Notes: a model not told the origin generated them from the letters alone. A stretch of 64,000 nt of DNA from Maniola hyperantus (GCF_902806685.2 NC_048555.1:8432001-8496000); one strand, 5' to 3'; counted from the first letter of the stretch, positions 1 through 12,699 are shown. Translations and numbers: made by a program.

Positions 1-850
1 CTAGGCTCTACAAATCAAGAAGTCATTGAGTGTGTTCAATATACGTACCATAAACGTATCTACTATCAATCGGGTGCCTAGCTCATACCTACTGCGGCGC
101 GCCCCTTCAACGGCACTTGCGCAATTTTTAGAGAGAGAGATAAGAGTTGCACGATAGAAAGAGATGTGTGTATAAGATTTGCGGCCGCAGCGTTCTGCCG
201 CTGAATATTCATTGGGTCGTCACAAGAGTCACTATTTATTTAATCATCTATGCGGAGTGATCCTTCTGTACCTGGAAGATACTATTAAGATCAGTATTCT
301 GTCATCTTTGCCAGTGCTGTTACTAGCGTAAATCTCCGTGTTCCATAACGAGTGCACTGGCTCGTAAGCCAAATGTTTATGACGTGCGTGTCGGAAGGAT
401 TTGCAGAAATCAATGTGAAATCTAACAACCCGAACGTCTACAATCTTCATCAACTGGCAAGGCTATGTACCTAAATTAATTAAAGAAATCACATTTAGGG
501 AAGTAAAGAGTTGCTTAATTTAATTAATACAGGGAATCAGTCGAGTGAATAGCATTACAATACAATTAAATAGTACCTATTCACATTCGATTTGTTGGTT
601 TAGCAACAGGATAAGAAAGTTATCGCATGTTTAGTTCGGGGTGACTAAGCGCGAGGACAATGCCTCCGCATCTCCGTCGATTCACTCTATTGATGCAATT
701 GATTTGTCACGTAACATGTGGACTTTGCCAATGATCGTGTTTGTAATATTTGAATTCGCTAAACGGACGAATCCTTATGCGTCTGCCTGTCCTATTTAGC
801 TATCTGCTGTTTTATATACCACTACACAGTTAATTCATTGCTGACTGCAT
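1..850. other. intergenic DNA, no gene seen
   Basis: AT-rich sequence with no coding pattern or repeat that I recognise. It contains a NotI-like GC patch near 180-190, but nothing in either strand reads as a conserved protein. Confidence 0.6.
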
Positions 851-852
851 TC

Positions 853-950
853 CGAACCAGTGGTAAATTAAAACTACCTGATTATTCATAAGTACTTGTA
901 AAAAGTTTACATGAATAAAAAAACATTCTATTCTATTCTATTCTATTCTG
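853..950 (+). repeat. retroposon 3' tail ending in (ATTCT)n
   Basis: The stretch from GAACCAGTGGTAAATTAAAA to the A-rich run at 917-924 resembles, in reverse complement, the segment at 8990-9065 (TTTATTCGAATAAACTTTTA ... CCACTGGTTCGG). It ends in about five ATTCT units, as a non-LTR retroelement 3' end would. The family is not identified. Confidence 0.55.
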
Positions 951-1048
951 ACTATGTCAGATGCAACGAAAATGATAATAGCCCGTCATGTTGATGCATG
1001 CTGGTAGGTTTGTTACGCGAAAGTGTGTAAAGTCCACGCCAATAACTA

Positions 1049-1182
1049 TAGTCCGCGACAGGTTGAGATAGCAATCGGGGTATGAGGCGGGGGGATGCCC
1101 CGCACACCCGCACAGTCCCCGCGCTGACCCGGTGCGGGCGAGCGCGAGTGACCCCGACTGCCATCTCAACCTGTCGCGTACT
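1049..1182. mobile_element. GC-rich palindromic MITE, copy 1
   Basis: This is the reference copy of a short non-autonomous element. Its left end AGTCCGCGACAGGTTGAGAT mirrors its right end ATCTCAACCTGTCGCGTACT. The interior is GC-rich and itself palindromic (GCCCCGCACACCCGC ... GTGCGGGCGAGC) in otherwise AT-rich DNA. Related copies lie at 2804, 15750, 28191, 31880 and 57118. No clear target duplication is visible here. It has no coding capacity. Confidence 0.8.
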
Positions 1183-1345
1183 GTGCGGATAAACCCAGTT
1201 AAGGTCTCCTTCTCAATCTAGTAGTCCACGTCAGGCGTCGCTTCTAACACCACCCGATCATCGCGCGAGTAAGCGAAGCGCGCTCGCGTGCTCGTGTCTG
1301 AGCGCGAATACGCGATCATTGCGCGAATGCCAATTAGTGTAGGTA

Positions 1346-1447
1346 TGTTTGATTCAGGCGGCGCAAGACGAGGCGTGTGGCAGTCCCTAAGGTACAAGCT
1401 ATGTCCAGCTGTGGACGTCTATCGGTTGATGATGATGATGATGATTG
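1346..1447 (+). pseudogene. RTE-type LINE 3' end fragment
   Basis: The segment beginning GATTCAGGCGGCGCAAGACG and ending CTATCGGTTGATGATGATGA matches the last part of the larger remnant at 21221-21474. The family ends in a (TGA/TGATGA)n tail, present here. It encodes only the final residues of an endonuclease-reverse transcriptase and is dead. Confidence 0.65.
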
Positions 1448-1599
1448 ATCGCGCATTCGCGTTGTATCATGACAACGCCTCAGAAGAACAAGTTCAATGT
1501 CTTTTCTTCTTTGGGACCCTGCGATACAGGTTTTGCAAACTTACTTCAGGGTCCCTGGCACAATTTTTAAAAAGACCTTTGTAGAACAAATAAATCATT

Positions 1600-2800
1600 T
1601 CATTTCATTTTCAAATGTATTGATGAAAAAATAGCGTTGCATGTTTCGACTGTAAAACAAATTCACTTCATTTCATTTAAAACATTTTAGAACCGTAATT
1701 TGTTGCTAATATCGGTCTTGTCGTAAATTTTCACTAAGGTTGGTAATTTCCACTAACGTTTTTCCCCCACTTTTATAGTAAGTAACACGTAATCTTTAAG
1801 ATAATGCCTCTAAGCCAAAACTTTACCACTAAAAATAGTCTTGGTATTTATACCTAGATAACACTAAGCTTCCCAGGCTTACACGCATTACAAGCTGTCG
1901 CGTTGTTGAGATCTAGAATTTTCATTTTATAACCAGTACACTTTTCAGATCATGCGTTACGTATTTTTCAAATAAGGTTACCTACCCACGTAATTTTTCC
2001 TCGAGGGCTTTTCGTCACTCGATAAACAACATTTTTATGATAAAATCCATAAAATATAGTTTCTCAAGTAGATCTGTCCCTCCCTCCTTTTATGTGTCCC
2101 GTATGTAAATGACCTTCAATGCTGGACCAAAACAATTTTTCACAAAAGACCGGAGAAAAAGCTTTCACGTAAATCTATTTTGCTGACATGTCCAATCCAT
2201 ATCTCCTTTTTGGCTCGAAACGTAGGTTATCTTACGTAGTTTTTTATCGAAAAGCAGTAAATATCAATTGAATATAAAAAAAGTCAGAAGTGCTTTGCCT
2301 GGTCATAAATCCACGATTCCTTAGTGGTAGAAAGAGAGGCAAATGGGCCATGACGATTCAAATAACTGTAATAGGTACTTACTGGTTATTTATAAGCTGA
2401 GTAAAATTCCTACTAATATCTTCGAGTATCTACTCGGTTTAGTATGCTAAGGCCGTTGAACTAAATTAGTACATGTAGAAAGGCAATTTCAAACAAAAAT
2501 CGTGTTCTATGAAGCTGTCAAAATTATTAAGACGCTTGGACATCAAGTTGTAAGCAAAAATTATAATTTTGTCCAGAATACCCTGTCTATTGTATTACAT
2601 AGAGGTCATTTATTAGGGTGCTCTTTGAACGGACTAGCTTCTGACCGTGAGTAACCGCTTATTTTCCATCTCTACTACCATATTCAGTAGTATGTGTATT
2701 CGATTGGTCGTTACTCTACCTATACGATATTCTTAGCGCAGCAACTATGCGAGGTATTGCTTTGCGCGACAATACGGTCGATTCAGAATGCTCGAAAAGC
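1600..2800. other. intergenic DNA, no gene seen
   Basis: AT-rich, many stops in all frames, no recognised repeat apart from short TTTCATTTCATTTT runs at 1598-1680. Confidence 0.55.
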
Positions 2801-2803
2801 GTA

Positions 2804-2966
2804 ATAGCACGCGATAGGTCGAGATGGCAATCGGGGTATGAGGCGTGGGGAGACGCCCCGCATACCTGTACGTCATCCGCGCTATCTCGCACCGAGTTAG
2901 CGCGGGGGCTGTGCGGGTGTGCGTGGCGTCCCATTCTCGATCGCTATCTCAACCTGGCGCGTACTA
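2804..2966. mobile_element. GC-rich palindromic MITE, copy 2
   Basis: Left end AGCACGCGATAGGTCGAGAT and right end ATCTCAACCTGGCGCGTACT form terminal inverted repeats around a palindromic GC-rich core (GACGCCCCGCATACC ... GGGTGTGCGTGGCGTC). Same family as the copy at 1049-1182. Confidence 0.8.
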
Positions 2967-3411
2967 TAGGTATCCGTCGGTGGAGCCAGGCAGCGCGGTG
3001 AGAAGTTTTCGTCTACAAGAAACGCGCTGCCTTGACATCAAAAGCAAAGCTACGTTATAAGTACCCTACTATTGAATAGTGCGTACCTTACTATTGAATA
3101 AACATACCATTGCTTTTAATTACTCAGCAAGATTTATTGTCATAGCCCTTTTATGAGCCCCTTGTAAGATTACTTTTAAACTGGTGAAATTATTGATGTT
3201 GCGTACACATTCGCAGCACGACGACAATTGACTGCTGGCCCAGATGACATCATAAACGGCCTCCATAGTCCACACATAACTCACAACACTAATCGATGGT
3301 GTCGAAATGGGTAACAGCTTCAGACCACTCCTACAGTAATTCGCTACGCGCTGTTAAGCTTTTATTATTAAGGCATTTCTTTTATTCAGGGCTTGAACGA
3401 AATTATACGTA

Positions 3412-3616
3412 ACTAGCTGATCCCCGCGGCTTCGCCCGCGTAGATTTAGGTTTTTAACGATCCCGTATAGCCTATGTCACTCAGGAATAATGTAGCTTTC
3501 TACTGGTGAAAGAATTTTTAAAATCGGTCCAGTAGTTTTTGAGCCTATTCAGTACAAACAAACAAACAAACAAACAAACAAACAAACAAAGTTTTCCTCT
3601 TTATAATATTAGTGTA
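3412..3616 (-). mobile_element. Lep1/Helitron-like remnant with (CAAA)n
   Basis: Read on the minus strand it starts near TCTACACTAATATTATAAAG and ends GCGGGGATCAGCTAGT, the CTAG-T end with a nearby GC hairpin typical of lepidopteran Helitron-like (Lep1-type) elements. A (CAAA)8 microsatellite occupies about 3556-3590, where this family usually carries CAGA or CAAA repeats. It is non-coding. Confidence 0.65.
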
Positions 3617-3619
3617 GAT

Positions 3620-4770
3620 GTAGATTGACGGCTGACGACTCCTTTTGCGTTAAGGCTGACTGGAGTACTAAAGTGAGCTGAGTGTTGATCGCAAGTAAAT
3701 TTCGGTAGATTTTCCAAAGATCTTGGTTTTCTTGGTTCATAATCATATGAAAGATAAATAAATAATTTTTTTTAATACATATATAGGGTAAATAAATTCG
3801 TATAGAAATGAAATATCGATTGTTAAATGCAATGCAATATTCAAAACACAATAACCACAAAAATAACAAGCTACAAATTGTTCACAAAATAAGATACGGT
3901 ATTATAACCAACGTATATTTATAGTCTCTACTCTCTAGCTGTTTCCATCGACTTTGTTTGCGTGGGTTTTTGTTTTCTTTTGGAAAACGAACTTTGCGGC
4001 GGTTAAAAGTAGCCTATAATGTCCATCTCCAGATTTTGTTTCCTTGCCAAATTGACTGACAAACACTTATAAGCATCAGTAGGTACTTGACTATCTGACT
4101 CGCCCCGGCTTCCATGGGAGTTCGAACTTACGTATTCCAATTCCATAGCCTAAAACCACTAATAAGAAGGTATTTTGTGTTTAAACTTTATTCGCCATAT
4201 AGTTTAAATGAGCGTGAGAACCGCATTGAAATCCACTTTGGAGTTATAAGCTTCACAGACTAATGCAGATTGCGAGTATGAAGAAAAGAGAAGAGCTAGC
4301 GAGATATACCTATAATAAATTCTAGCTGTTAGCAGATGGAACTTTGTGTATGTATGTACTTCTCCATTTACAACAAAAGTATCTGCTTAATTGATTAATT
4401 ATCTTCAAATTGAAAAAGACCCTTCTAGTTTTTCATTAGTTTTATATATTAGTCCCTACCATTTAATTTATTGGACCATAATTATTGTTAAATGCCATTA
4501 AAATCGATCGTCCACGAAACCAGTGACACGCTCCATAATATCCCCCAATTTCAATTTCTCTTAAATTGCCACTCAATTTAATTTCAGCAACAGCTGCTAT
4601 CGATTTACGATCCAATCAATGTGTAGTAAGGAAAAATGGTCCTCCGTTCTAGCTGTTAAACAATTTAATAAAATTGGGCGCTTTGAAAATGTTTACTCAG
4701 AAAGTGCAGTTTTTAAATTTATTTAATTGGCTTTTTTAACAATTTTTTTTTTTTTTTTTGGAAAAGTGGA
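3620..4770. other. intergenic DNA, no gene seen
   Basis: AT-rich sequence without recognisable genes. A T-tract of about 17 bases sits at 4743-4759. Confidence 0.55.
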
Positions 4771-4774
4771 GTTT

Positions 4775-4959
4775 AATTTTTTTTAATTCAGATAAAAGTT
4801 AGCCCTTGACTGCAATCTCATCTAGTGGTAAGTGATGATGCAGTCTAAGATGGAAGCGGGCTACCCTGATAAAATTCCAAAACCCTGCCAGGAATCGAAC
4901 CCGGGATCTCCCCCTGATAAGACCACAGTGCTATTACCACTGCGCCAGGGAGGTCTGCC
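4775..4959 (-). mobile_element. tRNA-derived SINE, family A (short copy)
   Basis: On the minus strand the head reads GACCTCCCTGGCGCAGTGGT, followed by a tRNA B-box-like GGTTCGATTCC. The body has the family segment AGCCCGCTTCCATCTTAGAC and the tail ATCTGAATTAAAAAAAA. The middle part seen in full copies (for example 46335-46697) is missing, so this copy has an internal deletion. RNA polymerase III-type boxes are visible, but it is not a functional tRNA because the acceptor arms do not pair. Confidence 0.75.
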
Positions 4960-7800
4960 AAAAATTTGCTTACAATATAATGACTATCATTATCATTATG
5001 AACCGATAGTGGTGACGGTATAGGTATGGTGTGTAGTCTTCTGATTTATTATCGTTTCATTTATTACAACATACGAGTACCAATAAAAACAATCATCGAC
5101 ACGGTTCACAACATTGCTCCATTTCATTTAAATTGGCGCAAGGATAAATTTTAATAACATTAATTGATGAATCTATTGATTAATTTACTAATGTAAATCA
5201 ATTTGTAATCGCTCACTCACTGTTGTAAGTAATCAATTAATTTATCGTTATACGAGTAGGTATACCTATGCTGTAAACTTTTGAAAACATTTCTTAACAT
5301 GGAAATTCTTATTGAAAATGGTAAATGAAATAAATTCCATAATTATAATAATTATGAATTAAACCTTGCGTAAGTGCACTATTTTTAAAATGCAAACAAA
5401 GACTCATGATTATAATATGACCTCATATTATTGAGTCATCTTAATAAGTAAGTAGTACTTAGTTTGATATGATGTGTCATTTTTGTTTTCAAAAATCCTC
5501 TCTTAGAACATATTATTCATCTTATCATTTTTCAATAAATCACTGACAATGTTTAAGGAAAATAAACAATTTTATAATTATAGGTTCATTTTCTAACAAA
5601 ATGGACTTATACAAGTAGGTACACTGGAAGACATGTGCCATACAAAGTGACAGATATTTTTGTACCAGTTCGAAAAGTGCCTCACCAAACGTACTGGGAA
5701 TTAAAATTGACACTTTGTTTCAAATCGCACCCTTGAAATTACAGAGACCTATTTCAAAAATTCAAGATTTTGAGAAATCGCGATTAAAGATCGGGGTGTT
5801 CATAAAGTTTGCAAAAAAGGAAGATTATTCGGTCGATTTTTTAGAAAATTCATATTATTTTATATCATAATCAAACTATGTATCTACATGCTCAAAATTA
5901 TATAAATAAATATCATTAATAGTAAATGGTCTGCATGCTGACACTATGTTGACGTATGCCTCATCACTAAGGTAATATAGTTCAGAGTACGCTCACTGCT
6001 GCTATCAGTGCCAATATGCCGAAAATCAAGTTGTTTCAAAAACAGCTTGGCAATCGTAGGTCCAGCGTATAAATTAATAGAGTGTGGAGTGTAATTCGTA
6101 GGCTGCAGTTCGCTGCAGTTCACTGACGTTATTTTAGCAGATGAGAAAGAGAAATAGCTGGAAGTAGGAAAAACAAAAATAAGCACGGGATAAAAAAATA
6201 GAAAATGAAAGTAGAGTACCTGCGGACTGTAAAATGTTCCTTTCAACTATTTAAAAAGTTAACTCTCATTCAGCAGTTCAAGTTTTAAACATTTTAGCGG
6301 CGAATCTCCGCCCGCTTCGGACCAAAGGGAATTACGAAACTTTTGGAATGAATATGCGAAAGCTTTTAAATGTTAGTTTGGAGCTCACAGCGGTGATAAT
6401 CAAACTTACCTACATGAGGAATTATTTAGTCCGTCGAAACATTTCGTAGTGTTTTAGTTTACTAGCCTTTTAGGTTTGAATGTACGTATAGCTACAAAAT
6501 AGTAGGTAGTGTGTGGAGTGTTTTCGAAACGGAAAAGGGTATTGGTTTTTATAAATTGCCATATTGGAACTTCTTCTGATCTTGAGGTATATGATAATAG
6601 TATATTCGTTGCCGTGCCAATCGATGAAAGCCCATTGCTTGCTGGGTGATCTCTTGAAGAAATTTCCACACACCAACTCTTGTGCTTACTTGTGTCTCTG
6701 TGCTTTCCAGTGCGGTGCGTTTATGGTGATCTGAGCTATAGGCTTCTGCCCATGGTACTGTGTTCAGTTCAGTTTGTGATTCGATGAACTAGTTATATTA
6801 TGTTAGTTACTTACTTTTGTTCTTTTTCTGATCTTATTTCTGATTTGAGCACGTAGACTCTAAGCAAAGCTCTTTTCATTGTCTGCTGAGTAATTCCAAG
6901 CTTTTTTTATCACACCCATAGTACCTGATGCTATACTGAGCTGAAATGAGTAACTCAAGTCTTTATTTGCTGATCTTTCATCTAATTTAATAACTAGAGA
7001 CACTTCATTCTGTGAGTAATTCTAAGCTTTCTTATCAAAACCATGGTACTCCATGCTACACCTTGAATAGAAAAAAAGAAAGAAAACTCTTTTATTTCAT
7101 CACCACATTTCAACTAATTAAATTATCTATCCTTATAATGTAACCATATGTTAGGTATATATATTAAAGTGTCACGTGTGACCAAATATAGGTCTCCCAC
7201 TCAGTAGAATAGGTATCTCAAGTCTTTGCTTGAGTTCACTTTCAAAGGTTTGTTACATGTACATAATATGTAACACCTTTCAACAGTCGCTTAACAGTTT
7301 CCAACTTAAAACCACATATAGCTGAAGTATCAAATACAAAAGGCTGACTCAATTTTGGCGTCTTCGTGTAGTTTGAACGATGTCGAGAGTCTCAGCCTGT
7401 TGTCTCGGCAAGCATTTAACAAAGACGATGTGGGAAACTGGGAACATTCTACGAACAAACTATGAACAAGGCTTTTACTTGAAAATTGGGTTATTCACGT
7501 TCCTACTACTAATGAGTCGGAAAAATATTTACTTAGAAAATCTTTTGCTGACTCACAGTGCATACAATCTACTCTACTTTACGAGCATTTAGTATCTACC
7601 TTTATCTGTCTTGTATCTAGGATATTCATCTATTTAAATTTTGTATCTTCTTTTTGAACCTGTTTACCTATCCATCTCTCCGTCATAAATCGAATCGATT
7701 CTACGACAGATGCTTATACTTTTCCGGACCTACAATTTTTCTAGCAGGTAGATTTTGGGGGCCATTTTTGTGTTGTCTGCATGGTAAATGTGACGAACCT
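4960..7800. other. intergenic DNA, no gene seen
   Basis: Long AT-rich stretch with only short chance ORFs. None shows a conserved domain, signal peptide or codon bias. No repeat is recognised with confidence. Confidence 0.55.
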
Positions 7801-7804
7801 CCAA

Positions 7805-8125
7805 GTGCTTTCACGGTGCTGATGCAGTGGTAAGCGATGTGATGTGAGAGGTCCCGAGATCGATGCCCGATAGTAGCATTCGGCAATTGTCTCTGGTCTG
7901 ATCTGGTGGGAGATTATGGCCATGGTTAGTTACCCTACCAACAAAGACATGCAACCAAGCGATATAGCGTTCTGGTACGATGCCGTTTCAAAACCAAATA
8001 GGAGTAACTATGGGTGTAATTAAACTGCCATGATACCCCTCACAAGTTGTCCATTGTCATCTTAAATCTTAGACTGCACTGCCATCGGATTAGATAGCAA
8101 TGCTTCTTTGATACTTTTAAAGATG
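7805..8125 (+). mobile_element. tRNA-derived SINE, family A (degraded)
   Basis: It carries GATGCAGTGGTAAG, a decayed B box (GAGATCGATGCCCG), the mid-body TACGATGCCGTTTCAAAACC and the 3' body ATCTTAGACTGCACTGCCAT. Many substitutions separate it from the copies at 22281 and 46335, so it is old. Confidence 0.65.
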
Positions 8126-8129
8126 ATTT

Positions 8130-8960
8130 TTTATTTTATTTTATAAAACAATCACCTGAATTGCGCATTGTTCGCTCAAGTAACATGTAACATAAACCGC
8201 ATGGCTAATGTAAATTAACCGACGCAACAACGCCGCGAGCCTACGTCATTGCCAATTTTCAAAAATAGAACTGTTGGTTGAATATTCATCACACTTTGAT
8301 CACACTACCATGTACACACTTGCTGAACCAGTTTTTAAAAATTGAGCTTTTTCACCGTCAATCCAAATGCAATCCGTCTCCATTTCAACAATGAAGGTAT
8401 GCAAACAAGGAATAAACCCGGATTTTTCGAAGATACAGGATAAATAGGATTTACATTTTTGGCGAGTGAAGCCGCGGTTGGTCGCTAGTTTATAATATAA
8501 ACCATTCAAAATGCATAAATGGCGTCCCTTCTCCGTCATTGGCTATTTCTGTAAGTAAACATCAGAAACCGGAAAAAAATATGGTTCACTATCTAAAAGT
8601 TCATATTATCTAATATACAATTTTATGTTCTACACAGTAAGCTGTTGTTGCCACATTGGAATATCCTTTTATCCGAGTTGGAAATAGGTCAGGATGTAAG
8701 GACGAAGTTGGTGCGGAACCGGAAGCTCAGCCTCGTACGCCCGCTCTGCGACGAGTTTTAATACTGGTGTGGAAATAAAAGAATTCTATTCCCGGCACCG
8801 AACAGAAGTGCATTCGCCAGCTCTTTCCGATAAGTAACCAATTGTGAACGTGGGATGATGAAAAATTCGATTTTGATTTACTTTATTTTAGCGCACTAAT
8901 CAAATACCTACCATTATCAAATGGTATTCTGACTTTTTAAAAGCAAATTGGGTTACATGA
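8130..8960. other. intergenic DNA, no gene seen
   Basis: No coding pattern recognised on either strand and no clear repeat family. Confidence 0.5.
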
Positions 8961-8965
8961 GAGTC

Positions 8966-9075
8966 AGATAAATAAATAAATAAATAAATAAAATAAAAAT
9001 CTTTTTTATTCGAATAAACTTTTACAAGTACTTTCGAATAGTCGGATGCATCTACCACTGGTTCGGAATGATAGG
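8966..9075 (-). repeat. (AAAT)n plus retroposon tail
   Basis: An AAAT-type microsatellite at 8968-8998 runs into TTTATTCGAATAAACTTTTA, then CCACTGGTTCGG, the reverse complement of the element tail at 853-925. It is probably the 3' end of a minus-strand retroposon of the same unnamed family. Confidence 0.5.
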
Positions 9076-9607
9076 AGTGGAATAGAGTGATTAAATACAG
9101 AAGTGGTAAGTGCCGGAAAAGTGGCGGGGTTACTTTCTAGGACCTTCTAGAAGAGATTACTCCTAGATATAAGTTATCCTTTGTAATGTTCCGAATTATG
9201 AATATGTTTTTGGTACATAAACAACCAAATTTTGCGTTCTTACCAGCTGTATTCGCCGTCACTACTAACGCTACTTACCGCCACTTGGCGCGCCGCACTA
9301 TACCATTGTAGGGGGCCGTGTATTTAATATCGTTTGAAATTCTCTGTTTCTAAGATAAATCTATTTCTAACATACCTAGTACTAGCTACTAGTACTTTAC
9401 ACGAATACAAATCCTCGTATCAGAGCAAAGACCCGATTCCACCAGCCGCGCCGCGCCGTCTTAAGACGGTAACAAAGCCCGAATTAATTTCAAAATGTAC
9501 ATTTGTCTTCCTCATCATAATTCTGTTACATTGTACTACTAGTCTTTGGAAATCCAGAGTGCGCCAAACGCGTAGAGATTTCGTAAAAGATTTTTGTAAA
9601 GAATGTA

Positions 9608-9975
9608 CCTAAATAATTTTAAATACATATCGAAAATTGCGGAGCTAGCAGGATTCGAACCTGCGTCTCCTGGGATCGCGCCCGACGCTCGCCAGTGACG
9701 AAATTTGTGATAATATGTATGTTCACTCTGTACTGAAGCGACTGTTAATGCCATCTAGTAGCGACAATTTGCAGTTATCGAAACTACTTTCAAATGCTCA
9801 TATTATAACAATGCAGCTTTTTGAACGAGATATGACATATTATTGCTTTTTTACTATATTTATCAAGTCGGCAAGTGAACCATGGCTTAGCGGTCGAATC
9901 CTGGCGGTTCCGAAATTTTTGATACGTATCTATTTAAAATTATTTAGAAATTTCTTTGAAGTGTAGGTAAAAACA
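9608..9975. repeat. tRNA-like retroposon, family C, rearranged
   Basis: GCAGGATTCGAACCTGCGTC at about 9648 is an inverted tRNA B-box context. A second half copy at 9870-9960 has the opposite orientation (CATGGCTTAGCGGTC ... TCCTGGCGGTTCCG). The flanks AATAATTTTAAATACATATC and TTTAAAATTATTTAGAAATT match the intact copy at 39998-40229. The tRNA-like part lacks a foldable cloverleaf, so I do not call a tRNA gene. Confidence 0.6.
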
Positions 9976-10017
9976 CTATCATAAAAATTATAAATAATAT
10001 ATAAAGTTTGGTGGCAC

Positions 10018-10080
10018 GGCTTAGCCAGTAGGGTGGTAACTAGCCACGGCCGTAGCCTCCCGCCAGACCAGACCAAAAAT
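10018..10080 (-). repeat. fragment of SINE family A body
   Basis: On the minus strand it reads TTTGGTCTGGTCTGGCGGGA, then GTGGCTAGTTACCACCCTAC, matching the central body of the SINE at 46435-46500. Both ends are missing. Confidence 0.6.
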
Positions 10081-10377
10081 TAATAAATTATAATTATAAA
10101 TTATAAAAAGAATGTACCTAATTAAATTCGATGAAAGTTTATACGACGGATATAAAACTCGTACGTCATTCGAAACTCTGATGAACGTATGTAACTAATA
10201 GCCATCATAATAGCCTATAAACAATTGTATCACAAAAGGTGCGAGGCATTCATCACGCGAAAGAAATCACGACATGCACTTGACCAGTTCGGTTTATCAC
10301 CGTTTCGCGTGCCGGTTGTCGGTGACTTATTTTCGTTTTCGACTTCTTTACTCAATCCGTTAACGATTACGTAGTTT

Positions 10378-11430
10378 TATTTTGTTTATTTTGTTTATTT
10401 GAAAGTAATCAACAGCGCAAATACATAATTATTATTTAAATTTAAATCTAGGTATAACAGAAGGCCAAAAGAGATTACTTAAAATTATAATTAAACTATT
10501 TTAACAGAATAGAGTTAGAATAAATGTAGGTATATACAATAATAAAATAAAATTACAACAGTGTGTGTATGATTGTATGTGTGTGTGTATGCGTGTGTGA
10601 GTGTGTGCTTATGAGTATGTGTGAGCGTGTGTGCATGTGTGTGTGTGTGTAAATGGGAGTGTATGATTGCATGCATATTTAGATGTTAGCTACTTTTTTT
10701 TTTGTTTTACGATGATAGTTTCTTAATTCCTTTTTAAATTTATTGTTTGATAGGTAAAATAAGTCAAACTCAGCGAACTGATTGTTATAAGTACGTACCA
10801 AGCGTGGAATTATAGAATTTCGCGCATAATTTGAGTTAGATTTGGGAACATTTAGAAGGCGCGTGTGACGCGTTCTTAAAGGTTGAGCATTAAATGAAAA
10901 GGCTGAGAGTAAGCTAGGACAATCGATTGAGCCGGTTAAAATTGCTTGCAGTAACAACATATCACATTGTTCCCTTCTATGTTCCAGTGAGCCGATACCG
11001 TAGTGAGTACACGCTTCCTCATAACTATTAAATTTTTTAAAGTCTTTAAAAGCTAAGTATTTAAGAAACTGCCTCTGTATGGTTTCAAGCCTATGGGCAT
11101 ATATTATGTATTGAGGCGACCAGATATTACACGCATATTCTAGAATACTCCGGACATACGCGAAGTAAAGTGTTTTTATGCATTCCACATTACTAAAAGA
11201 ACGGGTTACCCGTTTGATGAAACCCAATTGTTTGTAAGCTCTATTTACTACCATATCAATATGGACATCCATTGAAAGTTTAGTATCAACTTGGATACCC
11301 AGATCTCTAACGGTAGTCACTCTGGGTAAGTTTGTGCCATTGATTATGTAGTCAAATTCAATTATATTTATTTTAGTTAAAATACGTATTACGAGTTTTT
11401 GTTTTTTGTTTATTAAATTGACTCGTACGG
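10378..11430 (-). pseudogene. non-LTR retrotransposon (jockey/CR1-type) reverse transcriptase, 3' fragment
   Basis: The open frame runs on the minus strand from about 11430 to the stop at 10679 (about 250 codons). It contains the RT palm-to-thumb and C-terminal region: VRDLGIQVDTKL, then NRAYKQLGFIKR, then LYFAYVRSILEYACNIWSP, then HRLETIQRQFLKYLAF. This order is typical of ORF2 of jockey/CR1-like LINEs. The endonuclease and catalytic FADD-type RT core are absent, so the copy is 5'-truncated as LINEs commonly are. The frame is otherwise intact. The 3' untranslated part carries a CA/GT repeat and ends in a TTTTGTTTATTTTG-type tail near 10378-10400, A-rich on the coding strand. The open frame suggests a fairly recent insertion. 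Confidence 0.8.
10557..10650. repeat. imperfect (GT)n microsatellite
   Basis: Interrupted TGTGTG/TGTATG/TGCGTG repeats within the 3' untranslated part of the minus-strand LINE fragment. Confidence 0.85.
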
Positions 11431-12620
11431 CTTATTTTGGTTTTTGACTACTTCATATTTTTTAGCTAGCATCCGAAACAGGAGGAGGTTCTCAATTCGA
11501 CCCGTTTTTTCTACGTATGTTCACCGATTTCTCCGAGATTTCTGAATCGATTTGCAATTTTTTTTATCAATAGAGAAAGTTTACGAAATGGTCTCATAAA
11601 AATTTCTAGATCCAACTCCTTAATCCTGATGCTTGCATCATCCATATTTAGCTATGTACCTACGGCACGTTTCCTTCTCAAGTACGAGTTTCAATATTAC
11701 AAACTATTTCTTAAGCCTATTTATTAACCAATACAGTTTTAAGATAATATTTAGTGCTTTTCAAAAGTAAGGAGTACGGAAGTTTGAAAATACAAATTCA
11801 GTTTCAGTTTTGAAACTTCTTCTTGAAGTTCTTAGTAACACTTCACTAGTCTCTAGTGAAGTGAATAATATGAGTAGGTAGGTTGGTAATATATACCTAC
11901 AATCTGCATCCTCAGCATAGTACAATGCATTGAACATTTTACTTGTAGTATCTCCTCATACAACGTAAACTTCACATAATAGATGTACGCATTCACGAGC
12001 ATAAAGAAAGAGCAATATCCTATAGAGGGCAGTTAACCCTTGTATTAGAAAATTACATTTTATAATGGAATGCGTTTTCCTCTATGAACTTTTATTACGT
12101 TCTGTATATCTCTTTACTCTCCTTTATAATCGTTTCGTCGATATTTAGCTTTGTGACTATATTTCCATACTTAATATCTATTTCTATTTACTACTAACCC
12201 GAAGTCAGCGAAAGGCTCAAAGCCGAAACATGCTGTATAAAACATAAATGAGGCTTTTTATCCTGAGAAAACACCTGCACCATAATTTGCAGATTAATTT
12301 AATGGTAATCCACGAGTTAACATTTAATTATAAGGTACATTCGAGTCACCAGTTCAGAGACAACTGCAATTTGCTTAATTGTAAGTTAGCCAGTTTTTTT
12401 TTTCTATAAAAATATTCCTAGTATTAATAAAAATTCTCTTTATTGTTGCAGGCCATACATAGTTCCTGTTACGCCGTCCCTCGCGGCTACTAATTAAACA
12501 AGTGAGTTATTTACTTATAGCAGAAAATACTGACGGAAAATACAGTCGAAAGATAATTTATTAAATTCTGAAACAAGTGAAACTGGAACATCGAAAAGCA
12601 GAGAATTTTAGAGAATTATT
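11431..12620. other. intergenic DNA with one repeat patch
   Basis: The patch at 11470-11560 (GGAGGAGGTTCTCAATTCGA ... CACCGATTTCTCCGAGATTT) resembles the segment at 52985-53075 downstream of Dg (AAAAAAGGAGATTTTGTATT ... ATTATCTCGGAAACGAATGA), so it is a dispersed repeat. I see no gene in the rest. Confidence 0.5.
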
Positions 12621-12625
12621 TATTA

Positions 12626-12690
12626 TTAGCTTATGCTCACGACTTCATCCGCGTGGACTACACAAATTTCAAACCACTATTTCACTCCCT
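12626..12690 (-). repeat. Lep1-type 3' end fragment
   Basis: TTAGCTTATGCTCACGACTT followed by CATCCGCGTGGACTACACAA is the inverted 3' terminus of the Helitron-like family, with the CTAG end mutated. Confidence 0.6.
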
Positions 12691-12699
12691 TAGAAATAA

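Noticed and set aside
3556..3590. (CAAA)n as a CRISPR-like or tandem array
   Set aside because: It is a plain microsatellite within a Helitron-like element, with no spacers.
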